Positions 8,910-18,049 of a stretch of DNA of 64,000 bases are shown piece after piece. A program made the position numbers and the translations under genes. Position 1 is the first letter of the stretch, and each line of letters starts with the position of its first letter. The notes beneath the pieces are model-generated. The model searched no databases. It saw only the letters and a program-made list of their open reading frames with translations, and was not told the origin of the DNA. This DNA is from Aquisediminimonas sp031376385 (GTDB lineage: Bacteria > Pseudomonadota > Alphaproteobacteria > Sphingomonadales > Sphingomonadaceae): the NCBI GenBank assembly GCA_031376385.1, contig JANMDQ010000023.1, forward strand, positions 372,001-436,000, given 5' to 3'.

Positions 8910-9674
8910 ATGGGCAGGCTGGCTGGTAAAATCGCCATCATTACAGGCGCGGCAAAGGGGTTGGGAGAGGCCGACTCGCGGATGTTCGCGCGCGAGGGGG
9001 CGACAGTCATTCTGACTGATGTTGACCGCGACAATGGCGAGACATTGGCCGCTGAGATCGGCGGAAAGGCAGAGTTTCATTATCACGATGTGCGTCATGA
9101 CGCGGAATGGAAGACGTTGATCGACGATGTGGTCGCGCGGCATGGGCGGCTGGACATTCTCGTGAACAATGCGGGCGTCGTGACGCTGGGGACTATTGAG
9201 ACACAGACTGAGGAAGACTATCGCTTCATCATGGCGGTGAGCGCCGATGGCACGTTCTTTGGCTGCAAACATGCGGTGCGGGTGATGAAGGAAACGGGCG
9301 GTGGTTCCATCATCAACATGGCGTCGATTGCTTCGATCGTTGGTGAACCGAGCGTTGCGGCGTACTCATCGGCGAAAGGCGCGATTGAAAGCTTGACGCG
9401 AAGTGTCGCGGTGCATTGCGCCACCAACAAATATAACATCCGCTGCAACAGCGTGCATCCGGCGGGGATATTGACACCCATGGTGGAGGCGGTGCTGCGG
9501 GCAGCGCGCGGGGAGCCAACCGACGGTGCGGTGCCGCCGAGCGTCCAGCTGGGTGAGCCCGACGACATTGCCAATACCCTGCTGTTTCTGGCGTCGGATG
9601 AGTCGAAATATATCAGCGGCGCGGCCATTCGCGTGGATAGCGCCAAATCCGTCGTTGAAGGCAATTTCGCCTGA
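8910..9674 (+). CDS. Short-chain dehydrogenase/reductase (SDR)
   Basis: The 254-residue classical SDR shows the cofactor motif TGAAKGLG (13-20), the NNAG motif (86-89), catalytic Ser139 in MASIAS, and YSSAK with Tyr152 and Lys156. Asp37-Asp39 after the second strand favours NAD(H) over NADP(H). AGGAGC lies nine bases before the ATG. It heads a four-gene plus-strand run with a second SDR, a KstD-like flavoprotein and an NmrA-like protein, pointing to stepwise oxidation of an alcohol in a ring-containing substrate. It resembles 3-beta/7-alpha-hydroxysteroid and cyclopentanol dehydrogenases; the real substrate is not known. Confidence 0.9.
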   Translation: MGRLAGKIAIITGAAKGLGEADSRMFAREGATVILTDVDRDNGETLAAEIGGKAEFHYHDVRHDAEWKTLIDDVVARHGRLDILVNNAGVVTLGTIETQTEEDYRFIMAVSADGTFFGCKHAVRVMKETGGGSIINMASIASIVGEPSVAAYSSAKGAIESLTRSVAVHCATNKYNIRCNSVHPAGILTPMVEAVLRAARGEPTDGAVPPSVQLGEPDDIANTLLFLASDESKYISGAAIRVDSAKSVVEGNFA

Positions 9675-9698
9675 TGGCCGGGCAGAAGGACAGGTAGA

Positions 9699-10472
9699 TT
9701 GAGCCTATTGGATAAATTTCGCTTGGACGGTGAGGTTGCGGTGGTGACAGGTGCAGGCAAAGGCATTGGCCGGGCGATTGCCATTGCTTTGGCCGAGGCA
9801 GGCGCGGATGTTGCCATTGGCGCGCGAACTGCTGCTGATCTCGACAAGGTGGCGGACGAAATTCGAACTCTTGGGCGGCGCTCACTGGCTGTGCCAACTG
9901 ATGCAACGAGCAATGTAGCGCTCGAAAATCTGGCGCAGCGGGCGAGTGGTGAGCTGGGGCCGATTGGCATATGGGTCAGCAATGCAGGCGGTATTCCCGA
10001 TGGCACACCGCGCTACTTGACCCGGACCTCCGAAGAGAATTGGGATGCGCAAATTGGCCTCAATCTTAAGGCCGTCTGGATGGGGGCGGTTGTGGCGGCC
10101 AAGCATATGCAGGGCAGGGGCGGTGTGATTATCAACATTTCGTCACGCTCCGCTTATGGCCCGCAGGTGAAAAATGGCCCCTATGGCGCTGCCAAGGCGG
10201 GCGTAAACAGCCTGACCAGCACTTTGGCGCATGAACTTGCGCCCAATATCCGCGTTAATGCCGTGGGGCCAGGGCCAGTCCCGACCGAAAATTTTGACGA
10301 TTGCATGGGAACGGATAGCGAGGACAAGCGGGAGCAATTGCGCGCGATGATCCATATTCCGCTGCAACGTTATGGCAAGGAAGAGGATATCGCGGCGGCT
10401 GTGCTTTATCTCGCGTCGCCGGCGGCGAGCTGGGTGACAGGGCAATGCCTATTTGTGACCGGGGGCCTATAA
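9699..10472 (+). CDS. Short-chain dehydrogenase/reductase (SDR), TTG start
   Basis: The 257-residue SDR has TGAGKGIG (18-25), Ser148/Ser149 in NISSRS, and Tyr162-Lys166 (YGAAK). The usual NNAG reads SNAG here (94-97), a substitution of the structural Asn. The start is taken as TTG at 9699, just after GGACAGGTAGA, because no ATG or GTG fits the family's N-terminus (LLDKFRLDGEVAVVTGAG). Only 24 bases separate it from the upstream SDR and one base from the next gene, so it belongs to the same operon. It resembles 7-alpha-hydroxysteroid dehydrogenases; the assignment is by family only. Confidence 0.87.
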   Translation: MSLLDKFRLDGEVAVVTGAGKGIGRAIAIALAEAGADVAIGARTAADLDKVADEIRTLGRRSLAVPTDATSNVALENLAQRASGELGPIGIWVSNAGGIPDGTPRYLTRTSEENWDAQIGLNLKAVWMGAVVAAKHMQGRGGVIINISSRSAYGPQVKNGPYGAAKAGVNSLTSTLAHELAPNIRVNAVGPGPVPTENFDDCMGTDSEDKREQLRAMIHIPLQRYGKEEDIAAAVLYLASPAASWVTGQCLFVTGGL

Positions 10473-10473
10473 G

Positions 10474-12105
10474 GTGATAGCTGATCGGGAATTCGACGTC
10501 GTAATTATTGGAGCGGGCGCAGCTGGATTGTCGGCAGCACTGGCCGCGTATGAAGCAGGTGCCACTGTTACGATCATCGAAAAAGGCGACAGGCTAGGCG
10601 GGACTGCCGCGATTTCGGGTGGGATCGTCTGGGTTGCCAACAATCCGAAGATGCAAGCGGCTGGCATCGCCGATAGCGCAGAGGAAGCCTTGGCCTATTT
10701 CGGCTCGCTTAATCATGGCGAGATGGACGCGGATGTGCTTGCCGCCTTTGTAAATGAAGCGCCCGAGGCGCTTTCGTTTCTGGCGTCGGCAGGCGCGCTG
10801 GAACTGAGCATCCTACCCGGCTATCCCGATTATTATCTGGACCGCCCGGGCGCTAAACCTGAAGGCGGACGGGCACTCGACAATGATCTGTTTGATTTCA
10901 AACTGCTCGGCGATTGGGCGGACAAGGTCTTTCACGGCGGCGATATCCACCGGCTGATGCTGCGCGAAACGCCTTTGGGCGGTGCTTCGGTGATGCCTGA
11001 GATGTCTGAAATCCAGCGACGGACGCAGGAGGATTTGCGCGGCTTTGGGCAGGCGCTGGTCGGGCGCTTGCTGAAGGCCTGTCTGGATCGCGGGATTGAA
11101 CCGACGTTGTCCTGCCGTGTACAGAAACTGCTGACAGAAAATGGCCGCGTTGTCGGCGCGGAGTTTGATCAGGGCGGCAATGGCAAAACTGTCATGGCCC
11201 GGCGCGGAGTCATTCTTGCGACTGGCGGCTTTGAGTGGAATGAGGCACTTAAAACAACATTTCTGCGTGGCCCCTTGGATGCTCCGGCATCACCACCGGG
11301 CAATCAGGGCGACGGCCTGAAAATGGCAATGTCGGCAGGCGCTGGGCTGGGCAATATGACCAGTGCCTGGTGGATGCCAACCTTAACGACGGGCGAAATG
11401 CACTGGCCGGATGGATCGGAGCGGGCCGTGCCGGTTCTGATCGAACGAACCTTGCCGCATAGCATCATGGTCAACCGCGCTGGTAACCGGTTCTGCAATG
11501 AAGCCAATAATTATGCGTCGCTAACTGGGGCACTCCACGCCTTTGATCCGGCAGCTTATGATTATGCCAATCTGCCCTGCTATCTGATTTTTGATCACCA
11601 ATATCGGCAGCGCTATCCCGTCGCCACTCTCATGCCCGGTGCCCCGTTGCCGGACTGGGTGGCGAGTGCGGATGGTCTGGCGGAACTGGCGGCGATAATC
11701 GGTGTGGATGGCAACCAACTTATGCGAACCATCGCCATTTTCAATGACCATGTGGCTTCGGGGCAGGATCCGCAATTCGGGCGCGGCAAAAGCGAATATG
11801 ACCGTTTCTATGGTGACCGCTCTAGAGCCGGTGCTGCGGCGACATTGGGGCCACTGGAAGCCGGGCCGTTTTACGCGGTGGAGCTAAAGCCCGGCGCGCT
11901 TGGTACCAATGGCGGGGCGAAGACCAATGCATCGGCGCAGATATTAGACGTCGACGGCGAGCCCATCGCAGGCCTGTTCGGTGCAGGCAATGTCATCAGC
12001 TGCCCCACCGGCAGCGTCTATGCAGGCGCTGGGGGAACATTGGGGCCTGCGCTTACATTCGGTTGTATTGCAGGCCGGGCTGCCGCTCGACTTGCCAATG
12101 TTTGA
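10474..12105 (+). CDS. FAD-dependent oxidoreductase, 3-ketosteroid Delta1-dehydrogenase/fumarate-reductase type
   Basis: This 543-residue flavoprotein has an N-terminal FAD dinucleotide fold (VVIIGAGAAGLSAALAA) with the acidic ribose ligand in IIEKGDRLGG. GTAAISGGIVWVANNP follows, the segment characteristic of KstD-type dehydrogenases. RRGVILATGGFEWN closes the second FAD-contact region. The C-terminal PTGSVYAGAGGTLGPALTFG matches the conserved end of KstD/fumarate reductase flavoproteins. The start is GTG at 10474, one base after the upstream SDR stop. In this operon it would introduce a ring double bond or reduce one. Whether the substrate is a steroid, terpenoid or another enone-forming ring is open. 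Confidence 0.87.
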   Translation: MIADREFDVVIIGAGAAGLSAALAAYEAGATVTIIEKGDRLGGTAAISGGIVWVANNPKMQAAGIADSAEEALAYFGSLNHGEMDADVLAAFVNEAPEALSFLASAGALELSILPGYPDYYLDRPGAKPEGGRALDNDLFDFKLLGDWADKVFHGGDIHRLMLRETPLGGASVMPEMSEIQRRTQEDLRGFGQALVGRLLKACLDRGIEPTLSCRVQKLLTENGRVVGAEFDQGGNGKTVMARRGVILATGGFEWNEALKTTFLRGPLDAPASPPGNQGDGLKMAMSAGAGLGNMTSAWWMPTLTTGEMHWPDGSERAVPVLIERTLPHSIMVNRAGNRFCNEANNYASLTGALHAFDPAAYDYANLPCYLIFDHQYRQRYPVATLMPGAPLPDWVASADGLAELAAIIGVDGNQLMRTIAIFNDHVASGQDPQFGRGKSEYDRFYGDRSRAGAAATLGPLEAGPFYAVELKPGALGTNGGAKTNASAQILDVDGEPIAGLFGAGNVISCPTGSVYAGAGGTLGPALTFGCIAGRAAARLANV

Positions 12106-12123
12106 ACTGACAAAGGAATAGCC

Positions 12124-13065
12124 ATGAAACGAGTTTTGGTATTGGGCGCAACGGGCGATCAAGGGCATCCGCTGCTCACGCGCATGCTTGCCGCTGGGAT
12201 GACACCCGTTGCTGCATTGCGCAACACAGCGGCGCTGGCGAAAACCGAATTTGCGACTGTGGAAACCGTCGAGGCCGATCTTTATGACCAGGAATCAATG
12301 ATCGCTGCGGCCAAGGGCATGGATGCCATTGTTGCGCATCTGCCTTTTGTTTTTGACCTTGATCTGGCGACGAAACTTGGGGACAATGTCGCGGCGGCTG
12401 CGCGCGCCAATGATGTGAAGAAAATTGTCTTCAACACCAGCTGCTATGTCGCCGATTTCGATAATGGTGATCCGGCGCATGATGGCAGGCGCTATATCGA
12501 AAAGATGATCATCGAGAGCGGCTGCGATTATGCAATATTCGAACCCAAGGTTTTCATGGACAATATGATCCGCAGCTGGAATAAGCCGTCCATCGTCAAC
12601 AATGGCATCTTTGCCTATCCCGCCAAAACTGATCTGGAGATTTCGTGGATCTGCGTTGATGATGTCGCCGCGTTCATGGTGGAAGCACTGGCACGCGACG
12701 ATTTGCCCAACGGCTGTTACGCGATTGGCGGGCCAGAGGCTTTGGTGGGCGATGAAGTTGCGGCGCGGCTGACCAAGGTGGCAGGCAAACCCATTGCCTT
12801 CAAAAGCCTGACGCCCGATGAATTCGCATCGGCAATGAGCATGCTGGTCACGGGATCCGCCGATGTTGAGCCGCATTCCATTTATGACGGCATGGCGCGC
12901 TTCTACCGCTTTTATAACAGTCGCCCAACCTCGCCGCTAATCGCCGATACGCAGGCAATGGAAAAAACATTCCGGCACCGCTCAGCGTCGGTCGACGAAT
13001 GGGCGGCGCGTCAGGACTGGAGCGATCCGCGCGACCCCGCACTCGCGATCCGATACGCGCAATAG
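12124..13065 (+). CDS. NmrA-like NAD(P)-binding protein
   Basis: The 313-residue protein opens with RVLVLGATGDQGHPLLTRML, the GxxGxxG dinucleotide motif of atypical SDRs of the NmrA/HSCARG type. It lacks a clear YxxxK catalytic pair. VFNTSCYVADF and GCDYAIFEPKVFMDNM match the middle of NmrA proteins. These bind NAD(P) and act as redox sensors or as reductases. It is the last gene of the plus-strand oxidoreductase run, 18 bases after the flavoprotein, and is convergent with the P450 gene 18 bases away. An AAGGAAT element precedes the ATG. Confidence 0.83.
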   Translation: MKRVLVLGATGDQGHPLLTRMLAAGMTPVAALRNTAALAKTEFATVETVEADLYDQESMIAAAKGMDAIVAHLPFVFDLDLATKLGDNVAAAARANDVKKIVFNTSCYVADFDNGDPAHDGRRYIEKMIIESGCDYAIFEPKVFMDNMIRSWNKPSIVNNGIFAYPAKTDLEISWICVDDVAAFMVEALARDDLPNGCYAIGGPEALVGDEVAARLTKVAGKPIAFKSLTPDEFASAMSMLVTGSADVEPHSIYDGMARFYRFYNSRPTSPLIADTQAMEKTFRHRSASVDEWAARQDWSDPRDPALAIRYAQ

Positions 13066-13083
13066 GTGGTCAACCGCTAGAGA

Positions 13084-14322
13084 CTATCCGCGCTTTCGGA
13101 ATGTAATCGGAACTGCGACATATCCCCGTAGCAGCATATTGGGGGCGACTGCTAACTTGGCACCTTCTGATAGACGAATGTCATCCATTCGGTGCAAAAT
13201 CTCTTGGAACGCAAGCGTCATTTCCTTGCGGCTCAGCATATTGCCAACGCACATATGGATGCCCTTGCCAAAAGCCATATGAGTGCGTGCATTCTTGCGC
13301 TCCACATCAAATTTGTCGGGGTCAGGGAATTGTGCGGGATCGCGATTGGCCGCAGCATAGCGAAGGATGATCACTTCATTCGCTTTAAATTTATGGTCGC
13401 CAAGTTCGCAATCGCGCTTCACAACGCGCCACATGCCTGCGGTCGGTGTATCAAGCCGCAGCACTTCCTCAACGGCATTGGGAATCAAGCTCGGATCAGC
13501 GCGCAATTTGGCAACTTGATCTGGATTATTGCAGAAATGGACGATGCCACCTGCAATGGCATGGGTGGTGGTTTCATTCCCGGCGACCATCAATTGCTGT
13601 GCGATTGAGAGAATTTCTGCATCTTCCAGCGGTCGTTCACCTTCCATCGTAGCGTTCACAACCGCTGATAATAGATCATCGGTTGGCGCCATCCGTCGTT
13701 CGTCAATCTTGATTTTGACGGCATTTTGAAACTCAACAATCTCTCTCGCGCACTCCATCTCCCGCTCGTGCGAAATCATATGCCCCAGCCGGTCAGCAAA
13801 TGCATCTGACCAGCGCTTCACATCGCTGTGCCACGAAAGATCGAATCCCAGTTGCTCACAGATAACCCGCACGGGGAGCGGGACACAGAATTCCTCCACA
13901 AATTCGCATTCCCCCTTGTCGATAAAGTCATCGATCAGGGAATTGATTTTTTGCCTGATTCCAACTTCCAGCGCGTTCACGCGTGGCATCGAAAATGCCA
14001 AATTGACCAGCTTGCGAAACCGCGTGTGCACTGGCGGATCAGCTGTTAGCAGCGTGTTGATCTGCGGCCAGCCCTCGGCCAATATCGCAGCCACTTGGGG
14101 GTCTTCCGACATCGCGCCAGACAGCGCTTTGCTAAAGTCGTTGGAGAAATCTTGCGGCCGGCCGGCTGCTTCTGAACAGAGAGAAAAGCGCATCACAACC
14201 CGGAATCCGGAACCAGGCATTTCCAAGACTGGCGCATTGGCATGTGCCCATTGATAAAATGGGAACGGGTCCTGCATGATTTCAGGGTCGGTCAAACTCG
14301 GCGTACTGCTCATATCATTCAT
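13084..14322 (-). CDS. Cytochrome P450
   Basis: The 412-residue soluble bacterial P450 carries the I-helix oxygen-activation motif AGNETTTHA (about residue 250), the EVLRLDTP ExxR helix region, and the heme-ligand loop FGKGIHMC with Cys358. The length fits class I P450s that need a ferredoxin and a reductase; neither is encoded nearby. GGAGAG lies five bases before the ATG. It sits convergent to the SDR/flavoprotein operon, so it plausibly hydroxylates the substrate that those enzymes oxidise. 85 bases separate it from flgL, the first flagellar gene. Confidence 0.92.
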   Translation of the reverse strand: MNDMSSTPSLTDPEIMQDPFPFYQWAHANAPVLEMPGSGFRVVMRFSLCSEAAGRPQDFSNDFSKALSGAMSEDPQVAAILAEGWPQINTLLTADPPVHTRFRKLVNLAFSMPRVNALEVGIRQKINSLIDDFIDKGECEFVEEFCVPLPVRVICEQLGFDLSWHSDVKRWSDAFADRLGHMISHEREMECAREIVEFQNAVKIKIDERRMAPTDDLLSAVVNATMEGERPLEDAEILSIAQQLMVAGNETTTHAIAGGIVHFCNNPDQVAKLRADPSLIPNAVEEVLRLDTPTAGMWRVVKRDCELGDHKFKANEVIILRYAAANRDPAQFPDPDKFDVERKNARTHMAFGKGIHMCVGNMLSRKEMTLAFQEILHRMDDIRLSEGAKLAVAPNMLLRGYVAVPITFRKRG

Positions 14323-14407
14323 TTGTTCTCTCCGTTATCAATGAACTGCCACAGGCTGCAGCGGTTTACGACAAGCGAAAATGTTAGGCTGAGAATAGGT
14401 CTTTACC

Positions 14408-15226
14408 CTAGCGCAGAATATCAAACAGCGTCGTTCGGTTGATACGAGCGAACGCGGCTTGGGCGGCTTCAAGAGTGATGGTTTGGGCGTTGAGCTTGGC
14501 AATGGCGACGCTCAAGTCTGTGTCCTCCAGCTTGGACCGCGCGGCGCTTACATCAACTCTGCGGCTGGCGTTGGCGTCGCTGAGTCGGTCGAGCCGAGCA
14601 GCGGTGATGCCGATGGTGGCAGCGGCATCTGATCCGTGATCAATGAGCGCTTGTGCCTGGGTGACTGCTGCTGGATTTTGAGTCCTAATCGCTGTTGCAA
14701 TGTCCGTGATTTGCTGGGTGATCGATTGCCCGCCCCTTTCAAATAAAGCCGAACGGTCCGGCACGGGCGCAAACTCCACACCTTCGGCAAACCTGAAACT
14801 GCGGGCAGGGCCGGTGGGGAAGAGAGGCTGGCCAGACGGCGTTTTAGTGTCGGAAAGGGCCGCAACTTCAGAGGCAATGCTGTCAATTTCGGCAGCGATT
14901 GTGGATCGTGCGCTTTGGGGCATTGTGGCACTTGCGCCTGAAATGGTCAGTTCCATGACCCGCGCCAGACGATCATTCAGCATTTGCACCACGCCGTCGG
15001 CTTGGGCTGCAAGGGATATGCCCCGGTCCATATTCGCAGCCCAAGTCAGCTCGTCCGCTTGCGTGCGACGCAGCGTGGACACTTGAGCGGCAGCCAACGG
15101 ATCGTCCGATGCCTTCTGCATCCGCCGCGCGCTCGAAACGGAAATTTGCGTGTCAGAAATTGCCTCTGCCAACGCCGATTGGCGTCTGATTTCGGCGGTC
15201 ATGCGGTTGCCTATGGCGTTGATCAT
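14408..15226 (-). CDS. flgL: Flagellar hook-filament junction protein FlgL (HAP3)
   Basis: The 272-residue protein belongs to the flagellin/HAP3 family. The N-terminal helix has SVSSARRMQKASDDPLAAAQVSTLRR and the C-terminal helix KLEDTDLSVAIAKL ends in ARINRTTLFDILR. It joins the hook to the filament below FlgK. It follows flgK, but 113 bases with a palindromic repeat lie between, unlike the overlapping genes upstream, so it may be partly attenuated or have its own promoter. It is shorter than the enterobacterial protein, consistent with loss of outer domains. Confidence 0.93.
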   Translation of the reverse strand: MINAIGNRMTAEIRRQSALAEAISDTQISVSSARRMQKASDDPLAAAQVSTLRRTQADELTWAANMDRGISLAAQADGVVQMLNDRLARVMELTISGASATMPQSARSTIAAEIDSIASEVAALSDTKTPSGQPLFPTGPARSFRFAEGVEFAPVPDRSALFERGGQSITQQITDIATAIRTQNPAAVTQAQALIDHGSDAAATIGITAARLDRLSDANASRRVDVSAARSKLEDTDLSVAIAKLNAQTITLEAAQAAFARINRTTLFDILR

Positions 15227-15265
15227 GGATGGCCTCTCATTGGCTTGCGATGGAATTCGGCAACA

Positions 15266-15311
15266 CCGCTCATCCTGAGCTTCGCCGAAGGGCCCTCCTC
15301 ACCATGAGCGG
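15266..15311. repeat. Palindromic repeat between flgL and flgK
   Basis: Outer arms CCGCTCAT at 15266 and ATGAGCGG ending at 15311 enclose an inner pairing around CTTCGCCGAAGG. The same outer arms and a CCTCCTCACC segment occur in the element at 56322-56434, so the two are members of one dispersed family. The position, between two co-directed flagellar genes, could affect flgL expression. Confidence 0.75.
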
Positions 15312-15339
15312 TTTTTGTGCGATCAAATGACATCTTGTC

Positions 15340-16677
15340 TTAGATCGCGTTCAGGATTGACTGAAACGTCTCGCGCGCAACTTGGATGACGCGGGCTGAC
15401 CCTTCGTACGCCTGTTGAAACCGCATTAGCTCAGCAGCTTCATGGTCCAGATCAACAGCACTGACGGCATCGCGCGCTTGGCTTGCGGTTTCGAGGCGGA
15501 CCTGGTTGGCGGCATTCTCGGCGCGGGAGGAAGCAACGGTCTGGCTGTGACTGGCGACCAATGTGGCCCAGCTTGTCTCAACACCGCCTCCGCCGCGAAG
15601 GGAGGCGAAGGCCAGTATTCCGCCATTGTCGCGCGCTGCGCTGGCTGCGGCAACTTGGCCCGGAGGCAGCGGCATAGCTGCTATGCTGGCTGCATTCCCG
15701 TTAAAGCTGAGAAGGGGCTGCCCCGCCTGCCCATTGGCATCAAGACCCGCCTGATGCGCAGCATTGATTTGAGCCGCGAATTGCCCGGCGAGTACATCCA
15801 ATTCTGCGCGCTGAGTCACAACATGATCAGCAGCACCGGCCAGCCCAGCCAAACGGCCAGAAGCAGGCAGCGTGATAGCGCCGCCGGGGAACAGCGAGAA
15901 ATTAAGCTGACCATTGGCCGATGCCGAAACACTTGGCTGTGCCCGCCCGCTTTGATCCAGCAACACAAGCGCGCCTGGCCCCGCCACACGAAGCGAGACA
16001 GACTGTTTTGCCTCGACCGTGATGGTAACAGGCAAGACTGCTGAAATGGAATTGATGAGAACGTCGCGTTGATCCAGCAAACTCGCCTGATGCGTTGATC
16101 CTTCGCGCGCGCGGCGCAGGCCGTCATTCACTTGTTCGAGGGATGCGAGATTGGTGTTCAGGCTAGCGACGCTGTTTTGGGTGTCCGCCGTGATACCGCT
16201 GGAAACGGATGCAAGCTGTGTCGCTGTGCGACGAAGTGCGCTGGCGGCTCCGTCGACGTTTTGCAGAAACTGAAGCCGCACCGGAGTGCTGCTGGGGTCT
16301 GCGGCCAGCGTGTCAGCAGCGTTGAATAGCGCGGTTACGAACCCGCCAAAGCCATCCGGGCCATCGTCGATTGCCGCCTCTGTCGCGCCGAGCCACTGGG
16401 TGCGTGCAGCGGATCGCTCAGCAATTCCGGACGAAAGTCGCGCATCATCGGCCAGCCACACGTCAACAGCGCGGGTGACCCCCGCAATCATCACGCCGCC
16501 CGGGCCGTTGGAACTGGATTGCATAGGCGTGCTGCCCACTGTCGGGGCTTCGGCCAAGCGAAGACTGCGACGGACATAGCCTGCGGTTTGGGCATTCGCG
16601 ACATTGTCGCCCGTTGTGGCCAAGGCTTCGCGGTAGGCCCGCAAGCCCGACGATCCAATGGAAAGAAGCTCGCTCAT
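15340..16677 (-). CDS. flgK: Flagellar hook-associated protein FlgK (HAP1)
   Basis: The 445-residue protein starts with the rod/hook family signature (SGLRAYREALATTGDNVANAQTAGYVRR) and ends with the matching helix ELMRFQQAYEGSARVIQVARETFQSIL. It caps the hook and connects to FlgL. It is about 100 residues shorter than the enterobacterial FlgK, the loss lying in the exposed middle. Its ATG overlaps the flgJ stop (ATGA), so it is translated with the flgB operon. Confidence 0.95.
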   Translation of the reverse strand: MSELLSIGSSGLRAYREALATTGDNVANAQTAGYVRRSLRLAEAPTVGSTPMQSSSNGPGGVMIAGVTRAVDVWLADDARLSSGIAERSAARTQWLGATEAAIDDGPDGFGGFVTALFNAADTLAADPSSTPVRLQFLQNVDGAASALRRTATQLASVSSGITADTQNSVASLNTNLASLEQVNDGLRRAREGSTHQASLLDQRDVLINSISAVLPVTITVEAKQSVSLRVAGPGALVLLDQSGRAQPSVSASANGQLNFSLFPGGAITLPASGRLAGLAGAADHVVTQRAELDVLAGQFAAQINAAHQAGLDANGQAGQPLLSFNGNAASIAAMPLPPGQVAAASAARDNGGILAFASLRGGGGVETSWATLVASHSQTVASSRAENAANQVRLETASQARDAVSAVDLDHEAAELMRFQQAYEGSARVIQVARETFQSILNAI

Positions 16678-16952
16678 GGTTTGATGTTCCCCTGGGGCTT
16701 TGCTTGGGTGAGGCTGCGTTCGACCATGGCCGCGATGCCGAACTGGCCCTTAGCGGCGATGGCATCAGCTGTACGTGCATCGGCCAGCTCACGGAACTGG
16801 TCACTCGCGCTCGAACTGAAAAGTCCCTCAGCCAATTGCGCCTTGCGCATCGATCCGATCATCTCGCGCAGGAACACGGCTTCAAAACCTTGCGCAGCCT
16901 TTTTGATCGAGGGATCAATGGGTGCGGAGGGAGGAGTTGGACCTATTTTCAT
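16674..16952 (-). CDS. flgJ: Rod-binding protein FlgJ, N-terminal domain only
   Basis: At 92 residues this is the rod-cap half of FlgJ alone (KKAAQGFEAVFLREMIGSMRKA, then SDQFRELADARTADAIAAKGQFGIAAMVERSL). The muramidase half found in enterobacterial FlgJ is absent. Peptidoglycan opening for the rod is probably done by the separate transglycosylase at 23617. Four-base overlaps join it to flgI and flgK. Confidence 0.92.
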   Translation of the reverse strand: MKIGPTPPSAPIDPSIKKAAQGFEAVFLREMIGSMRKAQLAEGLFSSSASDQFRELADARTADAIAAKGQFGIAAMVERSLTQAKPQGNIKP

Positions 16953-18046
16953 TGGATCACCAATTCTGCTTTCAGGGCTCCGGCTTGTTTCAGCGCCTCG
17001 AGAATGGCGACCAAATCACCGGGCGAGGCCCCAATCCGGTTGATCGCTTTGACGATTTCAGCAAGCGATGCGCCGCGCGGCATCAGGAACATGGGATTGC
17101 GATCTTCCTCGATTTTAATGTCGCTGTTCTGCTCAATCGCGGTTTGACCGCGACTGAACGGCGCAGGCTGCGACACACGCGGGTCTTCATCGATCCGCAC
17201 TGTTAGCTTGCCGTGGGTGATAGCGGCGGGCGAAATCCTTACAGCGCCGTTGATGACGACAGTGCCTGTGCGCGCGTTCACCACGACGCGTGCAGGGGCC
17301 GTGGCTGGGGTGATGTCCAGATTTTCAATTCGGCTCATCATCATGATCCGCGCGCTTGGGTCGGTGGGTGCCGTGATGCTGATCGACGAGCCATCGAGTA
17401 GGGAGGCAGTTGCGCCGCCGATGCCCTTGTTAATGGCGTCGGCGACAAGTTTTGCTGTCGTCAGATCATAATCTGCGAGGGTGAAGGTGAGCGTAGTACC
17501 GAGGCTAAACCCAGTATCAATGGAGCGTTCCACGCTTGCGCCCCCACCGATCCGGCCAGCGGAGGGAATGTTGATCACGGTCTTGGACCCGTCTGCTGCC
17601 TCCACACCCAAGCCGCCGACAATCAGATTGCCCTGCGCCATAGCATAGATTTGCCCGTCCGCGCCGATCAGCGGGGCCAGAACAAGTGTGCCACCGCGCA
17701 GTGATTTGGCTTTGCCAATGGCAGAAACTGTGACGTCCAGCCGCTGGCCGGGCTTGGCAAAGGCGGGCAGTTCGGTCGTGATCATGACGGCAGCGGCGTT
17801 TTTGAGCGAGGGGTTGACGCCGGGCGGTAAACTGAGACCAAAGCGGGATATGGCCCCCTTCACTCCGAGTGTCGCATAATCAAGACTATCATCGCCTGTG
17901 CCTGCAAGGCCAACCACGACACCGTAACCGGTCAACTGGTTAGACCGCACGCCTTGAAACTGGCCAATGTCTTTGATGCGTTCAGCGTAAGCCGGGGCCG
18001 CGCAGCACAGTGACAAGAACAGGACGAAATATCTCATGACGCGCAC
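16949..18046 (-). CDS. flgI: Flagellar P-ring protein FlgI
   Basis: The 365-residue protein has a Sec signal peptide (ending AAPAYA, about residue 21) followed by the FlgI hallmark ERIKDIGQFQGVRSNQLTGYGVVVGLAGTGD. It forms the periplasmic P ring around the rod. The family match continues to the end (LAEIVKAINRIGASPGDLVAILEALKQAGAL). Three bases separate it from flgH, and its stop overlaps the flgJ start. Confidence 0.97.
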   Translation of the reverse strand: MRVMRYFVLFLSLCCAAPAYAERIKDIGQFQGVRSNQLTGYGVVVGLAGTGDDSLDYATLGVKGAISRFGLSLPPGVNPSLKNAAAVMITTELPAFAKPGQRLDVTVSAIGKAKSLRGGTLVLAPLIGADGQIYAMAQGNLIVGGLGVEAADGSKTVINIPSAGRIGGGASVERSIDTGFSLGTTLTFTLADYDLTTAKLVADAINKGIGGATASLLDGSSISITAPTDPSARIMMMSRIENLDITPATAPARVVVNARTGTVVINGAVRISPAAITHGKLTVRIDEDPRVSQPAPFSRGQTAIEQNSDIKIEEDRNPMFLMPRGASLAEIVKAINRIGASPGDLVAILEALKQAGALKAELVIQ

Positions 18047-18049
18047 CCT

